In this document: positions 1 through 5,155 of the stretch, in pieces
How the letters are laid out: each line of letters opens with the position of its first letter
How positions within the stretch are numbered: the stretch's first letter is position 1
Source: T1Sed10-7 sp040904745
GTDB taxonomy: Bacteria; Actinomycetota; Nitriliruptoria; Nitriliruptorales; Nitriliruptoraceae
NCBI GenBank assembly: GCA_040904745.1
Contig: JBBDSW010000112.1
Coordinates: 1 to 5,897, forward strand
Direction: 5' to 3'
Length of the DNA stretch: 5,897 nucleotides
The notes under the pieces: generated by a model
What the model saw: only the letters and a program-made list of their open reading frames with translations
Databases searched by the model: none
Told to the model about the DNA's origin: nothing
Translations under genes and position numbers: made by a program

Positions 1-371
1 CAGGCGTCGACATCCCGCGCGAGAAGCGGGTCGTCGTCGCACTCACCTACATCTATGGCGTCGGTCGTACGCGTGCGGAGAAGACGCTCGCCGCGACCGA
101 CATCGACCCGGACACCCGGGTCCGCGAACTCACCGACGAGCAGATCCAGCGGCTGCGCGTGCACATCGAGAACGAGTACCGCGTCGAGGGTGACCTCCGT
201 CGTGAGACCGCGAACAACATCAAGCGCAAGATCGAGATCGGCTCCTACCAGGGCGTTCGGCACCGGTTGAGCCTGCCCGTCCGGGGCCAGCGCACGCACA
301 CCAACGCGCGTGGGCGCAAGGGCCCCAAGCGTGCCGTCGGCGGCATCCGCAAGCCGACCCGCAAGGGCTGA
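1..371 (+). CDS. rpsM: 30S ribosomal protein S13 (uS13), 5' truncated
   Basis: This is the small-subunit head protein S13, which contacts 16S rRNA, the P-site tRNA and the inter-subunit bridge to L5. The visible protein is 122 residues, read from the codon at position 3. It opens GVDIPREKRVVVALTYIYG, which in complete homologues follows a short MARIA-like start, so about five residues are missing beyond the window edge. The partial first codon ends in 'ca', consistent with alanine. The helix-turn-helix region is followed by the hallmark LPVRGQRTHTNARGRKGPK segment and a basic tail ending KPTRKG. The TGA stop is at 369-371, 16 nt before rpsK, as expected in the alpha operon. Identification is essentially certain; only the true start is unseen. 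Confidence 0.97.
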   Translation, partial: GVDIPREKRVVVALTYIYGVGRTRAEKTLAATDIDPDTRVRELTDEQIQRLRVHIENEYRVEGDLRRETANNIKRKIEIGSYQGVRHRLSLPVRGQRTHTNARGRKGPKRAVGGIRKPTRKG

Positions 372-376
372 GAGGT

Positions 377-381
377 AGGAG
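377..381 (+). promoter_or_regulatory. Ribosome binding site of rpsK
   Basis: AGGAG lies 6 nt before the rpsK ATG, inside the 16-nt rpsM-rpsK gap. It fixes the start at 388. Confidence 0.8.
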
Positions 382-387
382 ACGACC

Positions 388-777
388 ATGGCACAGAAGA
401 AGCAGCGGGCCCGCAAGCGCGAGCGCAAGAACGTCATGCATGCGCGGGCGCACATCAAGGCCACCTTCAACAACACGACCATCACCTTCACCGATCAACA
501 GGGCAACGTCCTGGCGTGGTCGACGGGGGGCAACGCGGGCTTCAAGGGTTCGCGCAAGTCCACCCCGTTCGCCGCACAGGTCGCCGCCGAACAGGCCACC
601 AAGGCCGCCGTGGAGAACGGTGTCCGCAAGGTGGACGTCTACTGCAAGGGGCCCGGCGCAGGCCGGGAGACCGCAATCCGCACCCTCGCCGCAGCGGGCA
701 TCGAGGTGCTGTCCATCAAGGACATCACCCCGGTGCCGCACAACGGCTGCCGGCCGCCGAAGCGTCGTCGCACCTGA
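388..777 (+). CDS. rpsK: 30S ribosomal protein S11 (uS11)
   Basis: S11 sits on the platform of the small subunit, binds 16S rRNA and helps form the mRNA exit region. The 129-residue protein has the same length as the E. coli protein. Its N-terminus is basic (residues 1-15). It carries the conserved blocks GFKGSRKSTPFAAQ (51-64), KGPGAGRETAIR (87-98) and PHNGCRPPKRRR (117-128). Asn119-Gly120 is the site where E. coli S11 is known to form isoaspartate, and both residues are kept here. The ATG at 388 is supported by the AGGAG at 377-381. rpsK lies between rpsM (16 nt upstream) and rpsD (92 nt downstream). Nothing about the protein is unusual. Confidence 0.98.
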   Translation: MAQKKQRARKRERKNVMHARAHIKATFNNTTITFTDQQGNVLAWSTGGNAGFKGSRKSTPFAAQVAAEQATKAAVENGVRKVDVYCKGPGAGRETAIRTLAAAGIEVLSIKDITPVPHNGCRPPKRRRT

Positions 778-832
778 CGACCGCGCGGACGTGACGCGAG
801 GAGGAGCGCCCCGCACGTGGGCGTTCCCGTGG

Positions 833-847
833 CACCCCACCGGGGTG
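833..847 (+). other. Small hairpin just upstream of the rpsD ribosome binding site
   Basis: CACCCC-ACC-GGGGTG forms a perfect 6-bp GC-rich stem with a 3-nt loop. It ends 3 nt before the rpsD Shine-Dalgarno (851-857). It has no T-tract, so it is not an obvious terminator. A role in setting rpsD translation or RNA processing is inference only. Confidence 0.45.
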
Positions 848-850
848 ACC

Positions 851-857
851 GAGGAGG
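851..857 (+). promoter_or_regulatory. Ribosome binding site of rpsD
   Basis: GAGGAGG is a near-perfect Shine-Dalgarno 12 nt before the rpsD ATG. The spacing is somewhat long. A second SD-like GAGGAGG lies at 798-804 with no convincing gene behind it. Confidence 0.75.
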
Positions 858-869
858 ATCACCGCAACC

Positions 870-1475
870 ATGGCTCGATACACCGGTCCGATGACCAAGA
901 AGTCCCGCCGACTCGGCGTGGACCTCAAGGGCAACGACAAGAACTTCGAGAAGCGCCCGTACCCGCCGGGTGAGCACGGCCGCGGCCGCATCAAGGAGTC
1001 GGAGTACCTCCTCCAGCTCCGTGAGAAGCAGAAGGCCCGCTACTACTACGGCGTCCTCGAGAAGCAGTTCCGCCGCTACTACGAGGAGGCGACCCGCCAT
1101 GAGGGCCGGACCGGTGAGAACCTGCTGATCCTGCTCGAACGACGGCTCGACAACGTCCTCTACCGCGCTGGCTGGGGTCGCACCCGGGCGGAATCGCGTC
1201 AGTTGGTCAGCCACCGGCACGTGCTGATCAACGACCGCACGACCAACGTCCCGTCCCACCGGGTCAAACCGGGCGATGTGATCGAGATCCGGAGCCGCTC
1301 CCGCGATGCCCAGGCGATCCTCGGTTCGCTCGAGGTGTTCGGGAGCCGCGAGGTCCCCGGCTGGCTCTCGAGCGACGCGAACGCGTTCAAGGTGACCGTC
1401 AACGATCTCCCCGTGCGCTCGCAGATCGACGCACCGGTGACCGAGCAGGCGATCGTCGAGCTCTACTCGAAGTGA
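870..1475 (+). CDS. rpsD: 30S ribosomal protein S4 (uS4), cysteine-free actinobacterial type
   Basis: S4 is a primary 16S rRNA binding protein that nucleates assembly of the 30S body. In several bacteria it also represses its own operon at the mRNA level. The 201-residue protein starts MARYTGPMTKKSRRLG and continues RPYPPGEHGRGRIKESEYLLQ (residues 29-49), followed by KQKARYYYGVLEKQFRRYY. The S4 RNA-binding domain spans roughly 91-155 (RLDNVLYRAG, GRTRAESRQLVSHRHVLIN, VKPGDVIEI). The C-terminus ends VTEQAIVELYSK, as in the family. There is no cysteine, so this is the zinc-free form usual in actinobacteria rather than the zinc-binding form. The start has a GAGGAGG site 12 nt upstream. The next gene, rpoA, follows after an unusually structured 224-nt gap. 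Confidence 0.98.
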   Translation: MARYTGPMTKKSRRLGVDLKGNDKNFEKRPYPPGEHGRGRIKESEYLLQLREKQKARYYYGVLEKQFRRYYEEATRHEGRTGENLLILLERRLDNVLYRAGWGRTRAESRQLVSHRHVLINDRTTNVPSHRVKPGDVIEIRSRSRDAQAILGSLEVFGSREVPGWLSSDANAFKVTVNDLPVRSQIDAPVTEQAIVELYSK

Positions 1476-1485
1476 TCGATGGAGA

Positions 1486-1515
1486 GCTCGCCGGACCCGC
1501 TGCTGGGCGCCGAGC
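1486..1515 (+). other. Hairpin 1 of the rpsD-rpoA spacer
   Basis: This is an imperfect stem with outer GCTCG/CGAGC, a C-C mismatch, CG/CG, a GA bulge and inner CCC/GGG around a 6-nt loop. It begins 10 nt after the rpsD stop. It is the weakest of the four hairpins in this gap. Confidence 0.4.
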
Positions 1516-1526
1516 GAGCTGCCTCC

Positions 1527-1548
1527 GGTGTGGTGCGAACACCACATC
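1527..1548 (+). other. Hairpin 2 of the rpsD-rpoA spacer
   Basis: GGTGTGGTG pairs with CACCACATC as a 9-bp stem (one G-U) around a CGAA tetraloop. The inner seven pairs are perfect. No T-tract follows, so a classic intrinsic terminator is not supported. Confidence 0.6.
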
Positions 1549-1560
1549 ACCACCGACCCC

Positions 1561-1582
1561 GCCGTGAGCGCCCGCTCACGGC
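1561..1582 (+). other. Hairpin 3 of the rpsD-rpoA spacer
   Basis: GCCGTGAGC and GCTCACGGC form a perfect 9-bp stem with a GCCC loop. It directly abuts hairpin 4. It could act as a terminator or attenuator stem, an RNase-stop structure, or part of a protein-binding site; the sequence does not decide which. Confidence 0.65.
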
Positions 1583-1612
1583 CCGCATCCGACCCCGGGT
1601 CGTTGGATGCGG
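1583..1612 (+). other. Hairpin 4 of the rpsD-rpoA spacer
   Basis: CCGCATCC and GGATGCGG form a perfect 8-bp outer stem. Inside it GACC pairs with GGTC around CCG, with a GTT bulge on the 3' side. It starts at the base next to hairpin 3, so the two would stack as a continuous structured block about 87 nt upstream of the rpoA start. Confidence 0.6.
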
Positions 1613-1689
1613 TCGACGGACGCGACGCCGATGGCCCCGGGAACGAGGGCGCCGCGTGGTGGGGGGTTGTCCCCGCCGAACATCTACGC

Positions 1690-1694
1690 AGGAG
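1690..1694 (+). promoter_or_regulatory. Ribosome binding site deciding the rpoA start
   Basis: AGGAG lies 5 nt before the ATG at 1700. Two other in-frame ATGs, at 1607 and 1631, have no comparable site, and 1607 falls inside hairpin 4. The start at 1700 is therefore preferred, giving a 346-residue protein. Confidence 0.75.
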
Positions 1695-1699
1695 CACCG

Positions 1700-2740
1700 A
1701 TGTCTGACTTCGGTTTCTACGACGAGGACGGCGTACTGGAACTGGGCGAGACCCAGTCCGGTTCCCCGTTCATCGCCTACCGCCCCCGCCTCTCCGAAGA
1801 GGTGATCATCGAGGGGCTGCGCTCGCGGTTCCGCATCGAGCCGCTCGAGCCCGGCTTCGGGTACACGATCGGCAACTCGCTGCGTCGCACGCTGCTGAGC
1901 TCCGTACCGGGCGCCGCCGTGACGCGGATCCGCTTCACCTCCGCGCAGGCCGCCGGCCCCGAGGGTGGGTCGGTCCTCCACGAGTTCTCGGCGATCGAGG
2001 GTGTCAAGGAGGATGTCACCGACATCATCCTGAACATCAAGGACCTCGTGGTCCGCTCGACCTCCGACGAGCCGGTCGAGATCTTCCTCGGCGGTGATGG
2101 CCCCGGCGTCCTGACGGCGGAGAACATCTTCGCGCCCTCGCAGGTCGAGGTCGTCAACGAGGACCTCCACATCGCGACCCTGAACTCCAACGGGCACCTC
2201 GAGATGTACCTCACGGTCGAGCGCGGTCGTGGCTACCTCACCGCGGACACCAACAAGCGCTCCAGCGACCCGATCGGGGTCATCGCGATCGACTCGGTGT
2301 TCAGCCCCATCCGCCGCGTCGCCTACCGGGTCGAGCCGACCCGCGTCGAGCAGATGACCAACTACGACGAGCTGATCCTCGACGTCGAGACCGACGGCTC
2401 GCTGACGCCGGGCCAGGCGCTGTCCTCCTCCGGGGAGACCCTGAAGGGGCTGTTCGAGCAGTTCGCCGCGTTCGAGGCATCCGGGCCGGGCGGCATCGTC
2501 GTCTCGCCCGAGGAAGCACTCGCCGGCGCCGGCGTCGACCCGGTCAAGGGCACCACGATCGAAGACCTCGATCTGTCGGTCCGCTCCTACAACTGCCTGA
2601 AGCGTGAGGGCGTCGCGTCCGTCGGAGAGCTGATGGACAAGACGGAGCAGGACCTCCTCGAGATCCGCAACTTCGGTTCGAAGTCGGTGGACGAGGTCAA
2701 GGAGAAGCTGGCCGAGCTGGGTGTCGCGCTGAAGGAGTGA
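1700..2740 (+). CDS. rpoA: DNA-directed RNA polymerase subunit alpha
   Basis: The alpha subunit dimerises to scaffold assembly of the beta and beta' subunits, and its C-terminal domain binds UP elements and activators. The protein is 346 residues. The N-terminal domain carries EPLEPGFGYTIGNSLRRTLL (47-66), where Arg63 matches E. coli Arg45, and VKEDVTDIILNIK (102-114), VERGRGY (173-179) and VEPTRVEQ (211-218). The C-terminal domain (about 285-346) keeps Arg295, Asn298, Cys299, Lys301, Gly326, Lys328 and Ser329, matching the E. coli DNA-contact residues Arg265 to Ser299. Two oddities stand out. There is an acidic N-terminal extension (about 1-24) before YRPRLSEEV. There is also a net insertion of about 10 residues (80-91) between strand IRF and VLHEF, where E. 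coli has only Asp-Gly. The protein ends right after the C-terminal domain (GVALKE), without the acidic tail common in other actinobacteria. Confidence 0.97.
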   Translation: MSDFGFYDEDGVLELGETQSGSPFIAYRPRLSEEVIIEGLRSRFRIEPLEPGFGYTIGNSLRRTLLSSVPGAAVTRIRFTSAQAAGPEGGSVLHEFSAIEGVKEDVTDIILNIKDLVVRSTSDEPVEIFLGGDGPGVLTAENIFAPSQVEVVNEDLHIATLNSNGHLEMYLTVERGRGYLTADTNKRSSDPIGVIAIDSVFSPIRRVAYRVEPTRVEQMTNYDELILDVETDGSLTPGQALSSSGETLKGLFEQFAAFEASGPGGIVVSPEEALAGAGVDPVKGTTIEDLDLSVRSYNCLKREGVASVGELMDKTEQDLLEIRNFGSKSVDEVKEKLAELGVALKE

Positions 2741-2750
2741 ACCTCCCACC

Positions 2751-2770
2751 AGGGCCGCGCTCGCGGTCCT
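2751..2770 (+). other. Hairpin downstream of rpoA
   Basis: AGGGCCGC pairs with GCGGTCCT (one G-U) around GCTC, 10 nt after the rpoA stop. The 8-bp GC-rich stem could pause or attenuate transcription or protect the mRNA end. There is no T-tract. Confidence 0.5.
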
Positions 2771-2778
2771 GCGCGTCC

Positions 2779-2795
2779 CGGGGGCGAAGCTCCCG
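2779..2795 (+). other. Second hairpin in the rpoA-rplQ gap
   Basis: CGGGGGC pairs with GCTCCCG (one G-U) around a GAA loop, 8 nt after the previous hairpin. With it, this makes a tandem pair in a 98-nt gap. Confidence 0.45.
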
Positions 2796-2824
2796 CACGT
2801 AGACACCCCGCGCCGACGAGCGCG

Positions 2825-2831
2825 AAGGAGA
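2825..2831 (+). promoter_or_regulatory. Ribosome binding site of rplQ
   Basis: AAGGAGA lies 7 nt before the ATG at 2839, a strong site at normal spacing. Confidence 0.8.
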
Positions 2832-2838
2832 GACCGAC

Positions 2839-3558
2839 ATGCCGACCCCGAAGCGAGGCCCACGCCTCGGTGGCAGCTCTGCCCACCAGAAGCAGCTGCT
2901 CGCCAACCAGGCCCGCGACCTGTTCCGCCACGGCCGGATCCGCACGACGGAGTCCAAGGCCAAGGCGCTGCGCCCGTACGCGGAGAAGCTGATCACCAAG
3001 GCGAAGCGGGGCGACCTCCCCGCCCGCCGTCAGGTGATCTCTGAACTGCATGACCGTGACGTCGTCGCCTACCTCTTCGATGACGTCGCCCCGCGCTTCG
3101 CGGACCGCGACGGCGGCTATACGCGCATCCTGAAGATGGAGCCCCGCAAGGGCGACAACGCGAGGATGGCGCTCATCGAACTCGTCGACCGGGGTGTGAC
3201 CTCGGGCGAGGAGACCATCGAGGAGTCCAAGGCGGGACGCTCGCGTGGGCTGTTCGGACGGCGCCGCAAGAACGTCAGCGAGGAAGCCGTTCCGGCCGCC
3301 ACCGGCACCGCACTGCTCGACGCCGATGAGGACGCCGAGGAGGAAGAGGACGCCTTCGACGTCGAGGATGATGCCCAGGTCGCCGCGGCGATCGCCGAGG
3401 CCACCGGCACCGCCGCCGAACCGGCGTCGGACACCGATGAGGCCGAGGAAGAGAGCGCCGACGACGAGCCCGCGGACGAGGTCGACGAGGACGTCGATGC
3501 CGAGGCCACCGCTGAGGACGACGACGCCGACGCCGACGAGGACGACCCCAAGGCCTGA
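2839..3558 (+). CDS. rplQ: 50S ribosomal protein L17 (bL17) with long acidic C-terminal tail
   Basis: L17 is a large-subunit protein lying near the peptide exit tunnel on the solvent side. The canonical domain spans about residues 1-117: MPTPKRGPRLGG, RIRTTESKAKALRPYAEKLI (33-52), APRFADRDGGYTRI and PRKGDNARMALIELV. The protein is 239 residues, about twice the minimal bacterial length. After the core come a basic patch (131-144, including GRRRK) and an acidic low-complexity tail (161-239). I count 40 Asp or Glu in the 79 tail residues, with a single Lys near the end. C-terminal extensions on L17 are known in actinobacteria, but this one is long and strongly acidic. The tail shares the operon's reading frame and base composition, so it looks like a real part of the gene. 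truA begins 28 nt downstream. Confidence 0.96.
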   Translation: MPTPKRGPRLGGSSAHQKQLLANQARDLFRHGRIRTTESKAKALRPYAEKLITKAKRGDLPARRQVISELHDRDVVAYLFDDVAPRFADRDGGYTRILKMEPRKGDNARMALIELVDRGVTSGEETIEESKAGRSRGLFGRRRKNVSEEAVPAATGTALLDADEDAEEEEDAFDVEDDAQVAAAIAEATGTAAEPASDTDEAEEESADDEPADEVDEDVDAEATAEDDDADADEDDPKA

Positions 3559-3586
3559 TCGGCCCGGCATCACGAGCCTCCGCCAC

Positions 3587-4426
3587 GTGACCCCAGCTGA
3601 CGCCGCCGCGCGGACCCGCTACCGGATCGACCTCGCGTACGACGGGGCGCCGTTCGCCGGGTTCGCGCGGCAGCGTGGTGTCGCGACCGTGCAGGGTGCG
3701 CTCGAGGACGCGCTCGAGCGCATCCTGGGCCAACGCGCGTCCCTGGTCTGCGCCGGACGGACCGACCGTGGCGTCCACGCCCTGGCGCAGGTCGTCCATC
3801 TCGACGTGGACCGCACGGTCGAGCGGGCCGCTCGGGCGACCCGTGACCTCCAGGTCCTGCGCTCGCGGCTCGATCAGCAGGCGGGCCGGGCGATCAGCGT
3901 GTGGTCGGTCCGTGCGGTGGGCGAGGGCTTCCATGCCCGCTTCTCCGCCGTCGCCCGGCGCTACCGCTACCGGCTGGTGGATACGCCCGTCGCCGACCCG
4001 ATCCGTCGGGGCGACCGCTGGCAGATCGAGGGGCGCCTCGACGTCGCGGCGATCCGTGCGGCCGCGCCGGCGTTGATCGGTGAGCACGACTTCGCATCGT
4101 TCTGCCGCCGGGCCCCCGGACGCACGACGATGCGCCGGATCAACCGGATCACGCTGTCGCGTCCGCTCCCCGGACACCTCGACGTCGTCATCGACGGCTC
4201 GGCGTTCTGCCACCAGCAGGTCCGTGCCATCGTGGGATGTCTGGTCGAGGTCGGGCGTGGCAGAGAGCATCCGGCCTGGGTCGGCGAGGTGCTCAGAGCG
4301 CGCGACCGCGCCGTGGCGGCCAGGGTGGCGCCGGCACACGGACTGACGCTCGAGCGGGTGAGCTACGGGCGTTCCTGGCCGGCCGCCCCACCCCCGGAGG
4401 TACGGCCGCTGCTCCGAGGCCGGTGA
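3587..4426 (+). CDS. truA: tRNA pseudouridine(38-40) synthase TruA
   Basis: TruA converts uridines 38, 39 and 40 of the tRNA anticodon stem-loop to pseudouridine. The 279-residue protein begins with RYRIDLAYDGAPFAGFARQ (11-29) and has the catalytic motif GRTDRGVHA (57-65), with nucleophile Asp60. It also has the HARFSAVARRYRYRL segment (116-130) and HDFASF (167-172). A further conserved block, FCHQQVRAIVG (207-217), usually reads ...MVR..., so Gln replaces the common Met. The best start is GTG at 3587, since no in-frame ATG lies near the conserved N-terminus. No clear Shine-Dalgarno precedes it, and it sits 28 nt after rplQ, so translation is probably coupled. The position between rplQ and rplM is typical of actinobacteria. 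The C-terminus is basic and proline-rich (PAAPPPEVRPLLRGR). The exact start is less certain than the identity. Confidence 0.94.
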   Translation: MTPADAAARTRYRIDLAYDGAPFAGFARQRGVATVQGALEDALERILGQRASLVCAGRTDRGVHALAQVVHLDVDRTVERAARATRDLQVLRSRLDQQAGRAISVWSVRAVGEGFHARFSAVARRYRYRLVDTPVADPIRRGDRWQIEGRLDVAAIRAAAPALIGEHDFASFCRRAPGRTTMRRINRITLSRPLPGHLDVVIDGSAFCHQQVRAIVGCLVEVGRGREHPAWVGEVLRARDRAVAARVAPAHGLTLERVSYGRSWPAAPPPEVRPLLRGR

Positions 4427-4465
4427 CAGGGGCGTGCGGCTGTCGGGACGGGGGTGCGGCTGGCG

Positions 4466-4484
4466 AGAGGCTCGCCGGGCCTCT
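4466..4484 (+). terminator. Possible weak terminator hairpin after truA
   Basis: AGAGGC pairs with GCCTCT around a 7-nt loop, 39 nt after the truA stop and just before the predicted -35 box at 4487. It has only 6 bp and no T-tract, so termination is a guess from stem and position. Confidence 0.3.
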
Positions 4485-4486
4485 GG

Positions 4487-4516
4487 TTGACCACCAGGTC
4501 GGGCCGACGGTACGCT
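4487..4516 (+). promoter_or_regulatory. Predicted SigA-type promoter of rplM-rpsI
   Basis: A -35 box TTGACC (4487-4492) and a -10 box TACGCT (4511-4516) are separated by 18 nt, a good match to actinobacterial housekeeping promoters. Transcription would begin near 4522-4525, giving an rplM leader of nearly 190 nt. The promoter sits in the only sizeable gap ahead of the rplM-rpsI pair, as expected for an independent operon. The start site itself is inferred. Confidence 0.65.
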
Positions 4517-4520
4517 TCCA

Positions 4521-4547
4521 CGCGTGCGGTCCCCCCGGGGCCGCGCG
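4521..4547 (+). other. GC-rich stem at the 5' end of the rplM leader
   Basis: CGCG, CGG and CCCC runs (4521-4534) can pair with GGGG, CCG and CGCG (4537-4547), with small bulges on the 5' side. The structure begins at or next to the inferred transcription start. Pairing is imperfect and was assessed by eye. Confidence 0.35.
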
Positions 4548-4633
4548 TTCCGTGTCCGGCCCGTGCGCCCGCCCAACTGCGTTGCGGCGTCCTCCCGGCC
4601 GACGGCCATCCGTCACCACGTCGATCCGCCGAT

Positions 4634-4660
4634 GCCGGCGCGATGTGCGTGACCGCCGGC
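4634..4660 (+). other. Hairpin in the rplM leader
   Basis: GCCGGCG pairs perfectly with CGCCGGC (7 bp) around a 13-nt loop, ending 49 nt before the rplM start. With the stem at 4521-4547 it suggests a structured leader, where ribosomal-protein autoregulation could act. I do not recognise it as a known L13 leader. Confidence 0.4.
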
Positions 4661-4696
4661 CACCCAGGGATGCGGCCTCCTCCACGACCCGGCACC

Positions 4697-4700
4697 GAGG
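4697..4700 (+). promoter_or_regulatory. Ribosome binding site of rplM
   Basis: GAGG (followed by AAA) lies 9 nt before the ATG at 4710, a moderate site at good spacing. Confidence 0.65.
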
Positions 4701-4709
4701 AAACGATCC

Positions 4710-5144
4710 ATGCGGACCTACAGCCCCAAAGCGGGCGAGATCACGCGCGAGTGGTACGTGGTCGACGCCGAGGGTGAGACCCTCGGCCGTCTCGCCACAC
4801 GCATCGCCACCGTCCTGCGCGGCAAGCACAAGCCGACCTACACGCCGCACCTCGATGTGGGCGACCATGTCGTGGTAATCAACGCGTCGAAGATCGTGCT
4901 GACCGGTACGAAGGACGAGAAGAAGCTCTACCAGAGCCACTCCGGCTACCCCGGCGGCCTGCGCTCCGTGCCGTTCGCGACGATGCTCGAACGCCGGCCG
5001 ACCGAGGTCGTCGAGACCGCGATCACGGGCATGCTGCCCAAGAACAAGCTGGGCCGCCGGATGGCCAGCAAGCTCAAGGTCTACCCCGGTCCCGAGCACC
5101 CGCACGCCGCCCAGCAGCCACAGCCGCTGCCCGCCCACATCTGA
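4710..5144 (+). CDS. rplM: 50S ribosomal protein L13 (uL13)
   Basis: L13 is an early-assembling large-subunit protein that binds 23S rRNA. The 144-residue protein shows the family blocks in order: REWYVVDAEGETLGRLAT (13-30), LRGKHKPTYTPH (36-47), GDHVVVINASKI (51-62), GMLPKNKLGR (107-116) and KLKVYPGPEHPHAAQ (121-135). Length and both ends match the family. The start at 4710 is set by the MRTYSPK-type N-terminus and the GAGG site. It is preceded by a 283-nt gap with its own predicted promoter and followed after 11 nt by rpsI, the usual conserved pair. Nothing is missing or altered in the signature motifs. Confidence 0.98.
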   Translation: MRTYSPKAGEITREWYVVDAEGETLGRLATRIATVLRGKHKPTYTPHLDVGDHVVVINASKIVLTGTKDEKKLYQSHSGYPGGLRSVPFATMLERRPTEVVETAITGMLPKNKLGRRMASKLKVYPGPEHPHAAQQPQPLPAHI

Positions 5145-5147
5145 GGT
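5143..5147 (+). promoter_or_regulatory. Ribosome binding site of rpsI, overlapping the rplM stop
   Basis: GAGGT begins within the rplM TGA and lies 8 nt before the rpsI ATG at 5156. The overlap implies tight translational coupling of L13 and S9. Confidence 0.7.
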
Positions 5148-5155
5148 CATCGACG

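Noticed and set aside
817..894. Possible 25-residue leader peptide with GTG start, behind the SD-like GAGGAGG at 798-804 and overlapping the rpsD start
   Set aside because: The spacing to the GTG is long (12 nt), the product is nondescript, and such frames are common by chance. Without conservation data it is not supportable as a gene.
1607..1699. Upstream in-frame starts for rpoA at 1607 or 1631
   Set aside because: Neither has a ribosome binding site, and 1607 lies within a stable hairpin. The ATG at 1700 has AGGAG at 5 nt and a natural protein start.
1650..1699. Promoter search immediately upstream of rpoA (TTGTCC near 1666)
   Set aside because: No -10-like TANNNT at suitable spacing follows, so a separate rpoA promoter is not supported by sequence here.
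1547..2863. Long - strand open frame opposite rpoA
   Set aside because: High-GC DNA routinely leaves antisense frames open. This one is the complement of a fully recognised rpoA and has no family features.
3275..4609. Long - strand open frame opposite rplQ and truA
   Set aside because: It is antisense to two recognised genes and composed of Arg/Pro/Gly-rich shadow sequence with no recognisable domain.
4427..4709. Small gene in the truA-rplM gap
   Set aside because: Open frames cross this gap but only as extensions of shadow frames, with no ribosome binding site and start pair. The region is better explained as a promoter and leader.
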